The notes beneath the pieces are model-generated. The model was given only the letters and a program-made list of their open reading frames with translations. It was not told the origin of the DNA and did no database searches. A DNA stretch of 53,019 nt from a bacterium (lineage in GTDB: Bacteria; Actinomycetota; Acidimicrobiia; Spongiisociales; UBA5794), in assembly GCA_024226255.1 (NCBI GenBank), contig JAAELU010000748.1, positions 1 through 53,019 on the forward strand. Reading direction: 5' to 3'. The translations under genes and the position numbers were made by a program. Of this stretch, positions 48,456 to 53,019 are shown one piece after another (position 1 is the stretch's first letter; the number at the start of each line of letters is the position of its first letter).

Positions 48456-49835
48456 CTAGCGCAGCAAACGCCACATCCACTGCGCCAGCCTGGACTCGCG
48501 GCCGGACCGCGACTCCGACCGGTCGGCGGCTCCCATCACGCGAAGGGCTCCGTTGATTTCGAGCCAGCGAATCGGTTCCGGCTCCCATCGTCGCGATTGG
48601 TGGCCGACCCACGGAAGATCTATCCGATTCGACTCGGTGCCGGTGATCAAGTCGGCAAGCGTGCGACCAGCGAGGTTCGATGCTGCGACCCCCTCGCCCA
48701 CGTAGCCGCCGGCCCAGGCGAGCCCAGTCGCTCGGTTGAGGCCGACTGAAGGGAACCAATCGCGAGGTACGCCGAGAACCCCGCCCCACCGGTGGGTGAT
48801 CTTGGTCCCTTCGAGGACGGGCAGCAGGTCGACCAGCGTCTCGAAGATGCGGTCGTGGATGCGTGACCGGTGCTCGATCGAAGCGTCGATTCGGGATGCG
48901 AAGCCGTAAGGGGCGCCCCTGCCGCCAAATGCAATTCGACCGTCGGCCGTTCTCTGGCCGTAGATGACCATGTGCCGTTCGTCGGCGAAGGTCTGACGGT
49001 CCGCCAGCCCAATCTCATTCCACACCGATTCGGGCAGCGGCTCCGTGGCCACCATCAGTGAGTAGAGCGGCGCCAGGGTCCGGGCATGTCCGGCGAGGGA
49101 GCCGGTGTAGCCCTCGAGGGCGCGCACGATGATCTCGGCGCGGACGATGCCTCGGTCGGTGACAACCCTTCCCGGCTCGATGCTGGTGACGGCAGTCTGC
49201 TCGACAATCGTGCCGCCGGATCGTTCCACCGAGTCGGCAAGACCGCGAACCAGTCGTGCGGGGTCGAGTGCCGCGCTGTGAGCAAAGAACATCCCACCAA
49301 CGGTGTCGGTTCCTCTTATGTGTCGGCGGGCCTCAGCGGCATCGACGATTCGAAGGTCGTCATCTGAGAGTCCGAAGGCCTGATGCTGGTGGTCGACCTC
49401 GCCGCGTTGGCGCGCCAGGTGAGCCGGACCACGGGCGAGTCGAATTGTGCCGCCTTTGGCGAAGTGGCAGTCGATACTCTCACGTTGCGCGACATTGCCC
49501 ACCTCGTCAACCGTCGCGAACAGCTCGTGCAGGAAACGGCGGGCAGCAGCATTGTCGGTGGCGTCCTCATGTCGATCGGGCCCGGCCGCGATCTCGCCGA
49601 TGCACCAACCACCGTTGCGGCCCGACGCCCCAAAGCCCACGATCTCCTTTTCGATCACGAGAATCCGCAGAGTCGGGTCCAGTTGGAGCAAGTAATAGGC
49701 GGTCCACAGGCCGGTGTAGCCGCCGCCGACAATGGCGACATCGACCGTGGAATCGCCGTCCAGGCTCGGACGGGGGTCGAGTGATCCGGGGAATCCGTCG
49801 AGCCATAGTGATCTGTTTCGGTAGTCGACGGTCAT
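48456..49835 (-). CDS. DAO-type FAD-dependent oxidoreductase (PuuB-like)
   Basis: VDVAIVGGGYTGLWTAYYLLQLDPTLRILVIEKEIVGFGASGRNGGW; ITHRWGGVLGVPRDWFPSVG. Confidence 0.9.
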   Translation of the reverse strand: MTVDYRNRSLWLDGFPGSLDPRPSLDGDSTVDVAIVGGGYTGLWTAYYLLQLDPTLRILVIEKEIVGFGASGRNGGWCIGEIAAGPDRHEDATDNAAARRFLHELFATVDEVGNVAQRESIDCHFAKGGTIRLARGPAHLARQRGEVDHQHQAFGLSDDDLRIVDAAEARRHIRGTDTVGGMFFAHSAALDPARLVRGLADSVERSGGTIVEQTAVTSIEPGRVVTDRGIVRAEIIVRALEGYTGSLAGHARTLAPLYSLMVATEPLPESVWNEIGLADRQTFADERHMVIYGQRTADGRIAFGGRGAPYGFASRIDASIEHRSRIHDRIFETLVDLLPVLEGTKITHRWGGVLGVPRDWFPSVGLNRATGLAWAGGYVGEGVAASNLAGRTLADLITGTESNRIDLPWVGHQSRRWEPEPIRWLEINGALRVMGAADRSESRSGRESRLAQWMWRLLR

Positions 49836-49863
49836 GGGATCAACCGCGGGGTGTGGCGGATCC

Positions 49864-51270
49864 TCACGAATCGAACCCCACTCCGAAACGGTCGAGCAGG
49901 CTCAGCCACGGTCCCCGTTTGCCGTCACGACGGTCGGCCCGTTGGATCGCTCTTCTCGTGAGTTGAACCCCCGCCCACCGGACAGGTTCGGGGGGGAAGG
50001 GGAGTGGCTTCTTTCGAACCATCTCGAGCTCGGTGAGCTCGGTGGTTCGCCCTTGAACCAAGTCGAGCGCGACCCTGGCACCGAAGCGACTGGCGCCCAC
50101 CCCCAGTCCTGTGTAACCGGCGACCCAGGCAAGTCGTCCCTGGTGGGAGGTTCCCCACGTCGCGGAGAACTTGGTTGTCGTCGCGATGGGTCCGCCCCAG
50201 CGGTGGCTGAACCCGACCCCTTCAAGCTGGGGGAACGTGGCGAAGAAGTGCTCAGCCAACGCGCTGTGGGTTTCCTCACTTTGGTCGTGCTTTGGGTCGA
50301 GGCCGTTGCCGTAGTGATAGGTAGCGTCATAGCCGCCCCACAGGATGCGGTCGTCCTCGGTCATGCGGTAGTAGTGGAACTGGTTGGAGACATCCCCGAC
50401 ACCCTCTCGACCCTCCCAGCCAATTGCTGTCAACTGCTGGGCATTCAGCGGCTCGGACATCAGAACGTGGTCGTAAACAGGTATGACGTAGCGGCGCTGG
50501 CGCGAAACTGGGTTCGGGTAGGCGTTGGTCGCCATCACCACGCGCTCGGATCGCACCGAGCCCTCTGGGGTGACGACGTTGAGTGCTGTCCCATCACGGC
50601 TGATGCCTGTGGCAGGAGAACGTTCGTAGATTCTGGCGCCGAGTGACTCTGCGGCGGTACGCAGTCCCCAGCACAATCGCGCAGGGTCGACCAACGATGT
50701 GTCATTGCGACGAACCAATCCGCCGAGGTATGTCGGCGAGTTGACTCGGGAGCGTGTTCCCTGAGCATCGAGGAGTTCCATGTCATTGCCGGCGGCACGA
50801 TGGGTTGCGAGGCTCTCGGCCAGCTCGTCGAGGTGCCACGCTTCGGTTGCGACGCCGATCTCGTGGGTCCGTCTGAAATCGGCGCTGATTTGGTGCCGCT
50901 CGATGGTGGCCTCGATCGCGTCGAGATTGGCACGACCCAGACGGAGCAGCGTCTCGGTAGCGGTGGGCCAATGAGCGAGGCCGTTCTCGAGGCCGTGGGT
51001 CAGCGAACTGTCGCAGAAGCCGCCGTTGCGCGAGCTGGCTCCGAAGCCGCACCGATCACTCTCGAGAACGACGACCCGAATCCCAGGTTGGTCCTCGAGG
51101 GCCTGGATCGCGGCCCACAGACCGGTGAAGCCTCCTCCAACCACTGTGAGGTCTGCAGTGTCTGGTCTCCGCAACGTAGGCGCCGGCGCCGGAGCGTCGG
51201 CCCGGTCACTCCAGAACACCGCAGGTTTGGCACCTGCGAGTGCCCGCTGCGCCCAACTGTTAGTGGCCAT
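49864..51270 (-). CDS. DAO-type FAD-dependent oxidoreductase (PuuB-like), paralog of neighbour
   Basis: ADLTVVGGGFTGLWAAIQALEDQPGIRVVVLESDRCGFGASSRNGGFCDSSL; FSHRWGGPIATTTKFSATWG; start inferred at MATNSWAQ. Confidence 0.9.
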   Translation of the reverse strand: MATNSWAQRALAGAKPAVFWSDRADAPAPAPTLRRPDTADLTVVGGGFTGLWAAIQALEDQPGIRVVVLESDRCGFGASSRNGGFCDSSLTHGLENGLAHWPTATETLLRLGRANLDAIEATIERHQISADFRRTHEIGVATEAWHLDELAESLATHRAAGNDMELLDAQGTRSRVNSPTYLGGLVRRNDTSLVDPARLCWGLRTAAESLGARIYERSPATGISRDGTALNVVTPEGSVRSERVVMATNAYPNPVSRQRRYVIPVYDHVLMSEPLNAQQLTAIGWEGREGVGDVSNQFHYYRMTEDDRILWGGYDATYHYGNGLDPKHDQSEETHSALAEHFFATFPQLEGVGFSHRWGGPIATTTKFSATWGTSHQGRLAWVAGYTGLGVGASRFGARVALDLVQGRTTELTELEMVRKKPLPFPPEPVRWAGVQLTRRAIQRADRRDGKRGPWLSLLDRFGVGFDS

Positions 51271-51290
51271 CTGTGGTGGTGGCTGCGGCG

Positions 51291-52730
51291 TCACCGGACA
51301 TTGCCGATATCGATGACAAGGGTCTGTGGGTCGGTGAACTCTTCGATACTCCCGCGACCCCACCCAGTATCGGTGCCGGCGGCCCCACCGAACGGTTGGA
51401 ATGTCTCCCAGAAATCGGTCGAATCATTGATCACAACCGTGCCGGAGCGAACCCGATCGGCATACCAGAACGCTCGTTGCAGGCTCGATGTGAATACAGC
51501 TGCTTGCAGTCCAAGATGGGTGCGGTTTGCCAGAGCAACGGCGTCGGTGTCACTAGCTACCGACAGAATCGGCAGTACGGGACCGAAAGTCTCCTCGGTA
51601 GAGACTGCTGCCGCCTCGGGAACTTGGTCGATGATGGTGAATTCGTAGTAGAGGTCTGTTGGGAATCCTTCGGCTCGATGCCCGCCCGCCACGATGGACG
51701 CCCCGCGGTCGGCCGCATCGGCTAGGTGCCGGTCCATTTTGGCGGCCGTGGGTTCGTTGCAGAGCGGACCCAGATTGGTGGCCTCGTCGAATGGATCGCC
51801 GAGCTTGACCTGCTTGGCGGCTCGTAGGGCCAGCTCGACAAACTCGTCGTGAACCTCGTCAACCACGATGACTCGCTCCGTAGCGCAGCACACCTGTCCG
51901 GCGTTGTAGTGGGCGCCGTACACGGCCAACTCGGCGGCCTTCTCGACATTGGCGTCCGCGGTGACGACTGTGGGCCCGTTGCCGGACATCTCCATTATTG
52001 ACCGCTTAATGCCCATCTGAGAGATGATGCGTCGACCGGTCTCAGATGAACCAGTGAAACCAATGGCGTCGATACCATCGTGCGCGACCAGCTGTTCCCC
52101 GATCTCGGCGCCGCCTGGGATTATCGACACGAGTCCCTTCGGCACACCGGCAGCATCGAAAGCTTCGGCCAACTTGAGCAGGCCCCACGAGGTGAATTCA
52201 GGGGGTTTGACGATGACGGCGTTGCCCGTAGCCAACCCGGGTCCGACGTATTCCAGCGGAATCGTGACTGGAAAGTTCCAGGGGGTGATCGCGGCCCAAA
52301 CGCCGATCGGCCGGTTGAAAGTGAACATCCGTTTATTGCGGTCCGTGGTGGGTATGACCCTGCCTTCGAGTCGCTTGACGTCCTCAGCGGCGTTGATGAA
52401 GTACTGGTTCGCCTCGGCGATGTCGTCGATCGACTCGGCGTGATAGGGCTTCCCCTGTTCGAGCGTCTGGATCCGAGCTATTTCGGCGACACTCTCACTG
52501 ACTGCATCGGCAATCCGGTGCATGAGAGCGGCCCGCTCGAAGGCCGACCAGTGGCGGAATTCGTCCTGAGCCACCCTGGCTGCGGCGACAGCTCGTTCGA
52601 TGTCGGCGGCGGAGGCCAACGGCACATTGGCGATATGTTCGCCCGTGGCGGGACTGACAAGTTCGTGGAAGGTTTCGCCGGTTCCTTCGGTCCACTCGCC
52701 ACCGATGTACAGCTTCAGGTTCTCGGCCAT
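51291..52730 (-). CDS. Aldehyde dehydrogenase family protein
   Basis: PIGVWAAITPWNFPVTIPLEYVGPGLATGNAVIVKPPEFT; MEMSGNGPTVV; NAGQVCCATERV. Confidence 0.94.
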   Translation of the reverse strand: MAENLKLYIGGEWTEGTGETFHELVSPATGEHIANVPLASAADIERAVAAARVAQDEFRHWSAFERAALMHRIADAVSESVAEIARIQTLEQGKPYHAESIDDIAEANQYFINAAEDVKRLEGRVIPTTDRNKRMFTFNRPIGVWAAITPWNFPVTIPLEYVGPGLATGNAVIVKPPEFTSWGLLKLAEAFDAAGVPKGLVSIIPGGAEIGEQLVAHDGIDAIGFTGSSETGRRIISQMGIKRSIMEMSGNGPTVVTADANVEKAAELAVYGAHYNAGQVCCATERVIVVDEVHDEFVELALRAAKQVKLGDPFDEATNLGPLCNEPTAAKMDRHLADAADRGASIVAGGHRAEGFPTDLYYEFTIIDQVPEAAAVSTEETFGPVLPILSVASDTDAVALANRTHLGLQAAVFTSSLQRAFWYADRVRSGTVVINDSTDFWETFQPFGGAAGTDTGWGRGSIEEFTDPQTLVIDIGNVR

Positions 52731-52920
52731 GGGTTCCTCACGTCTCTCGAGAGAATCTACTACTGGACTCCTTGCCCATCGAGTCCCGCCCCAGCTACTA
52801 GGTTTCTCCCCGCGGAGTGGGGAGTTGCCACGTGTTCAACCGCTCTGAGCGAGATTCCACGCGCTCGTACGGAGGTGGCGCCAAGAACATTCTCCTTCTC
52901 CGTCGAACGACGAAGTCGGG

Positions 52921-53019
52921 CGACGTTTGGGGGAGGTGGGCTGCCCTGCGGGCAGCTTGGGAGGGGGTTGCGGAGGGACCCAGCAGACCGCAGCAAGCTG
53001 CAGCGGACATCCAACCGCC
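52921..53019 (-). repeat. Dispersed hairpin element, copy 4, truncated by right window edge
   Basis: Reverse complement GGCGGTTGGATGTCCGC...TGCGGTCTGCTGGGTCCCTCCGCAACCCCCTCC + GCTGCCC-GCA-GGGCAGC + CCACCTCCCCCAAACGTCG aligns with 17411-17513. Confidence 0.85.

Overview
The window looks like a GC-rich actinobacterial chromosome, probably Acidimicrobiia-like (inference from gene content and order). Four parts can be read. (1) 1-8.6 kb: a lipid/polyketide-type locus. It holds a >1,690-codon minus-strand megasynthase running off the left edge (KS-AT-second KS-ACP...), missing from the ORF track because its stop lies outside the window. Upstream of it is an acyl-CoA dehydrogenase, and a PfaD/nitronate-monooxygenase-like enzyme is divergent. 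(2) 8.86-34.3 kb: three tRNAs, then tig-clpP-clpX, and valS-folC-ndk-mreBCD-pbp2-rodA-(tdk)-rng-rplU-rpmA-obg-proB. A flotillin/NfeD/amidohydrolase block with repeat-rich DNA sits between clpX and valS. (3) 34.3-36.5 kb: an F420/LLM-type oxidoreductase, a MOSC-like protein and an Lrp/AsnC regulator with no canonical start codon. (4) 36.6-52.7 kb: an amine/polyamine/methylamine catabolism cluster (class III aminotransferase, DMGDH-like FAD-GcvT fusion, two aldehyde dehydrogenases, PotABCD-type ABC transporter, TMADH-family flavoprotein, two DAO-type oxidases). The main hunt results are: (a) degenerate intergenic repeats with a strict 7-nt period at six loci, several as inverted hairpins and several at apparent synteny breakpoints; (b) a dispersed element in about four copies whose internal hairpin keeps its position while its stem sequence changes; (c) a duplicated two-box promoter with identical 61-bp spacing in the amine cluster; (d) a probable AUC-initiated Lrp regulator; (e) the unusual megasynthase architecture; (f) a TMADH homolog with an altered substrate-site residue. 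All calls come from reading the sequence; no searches or folding calculations were run.
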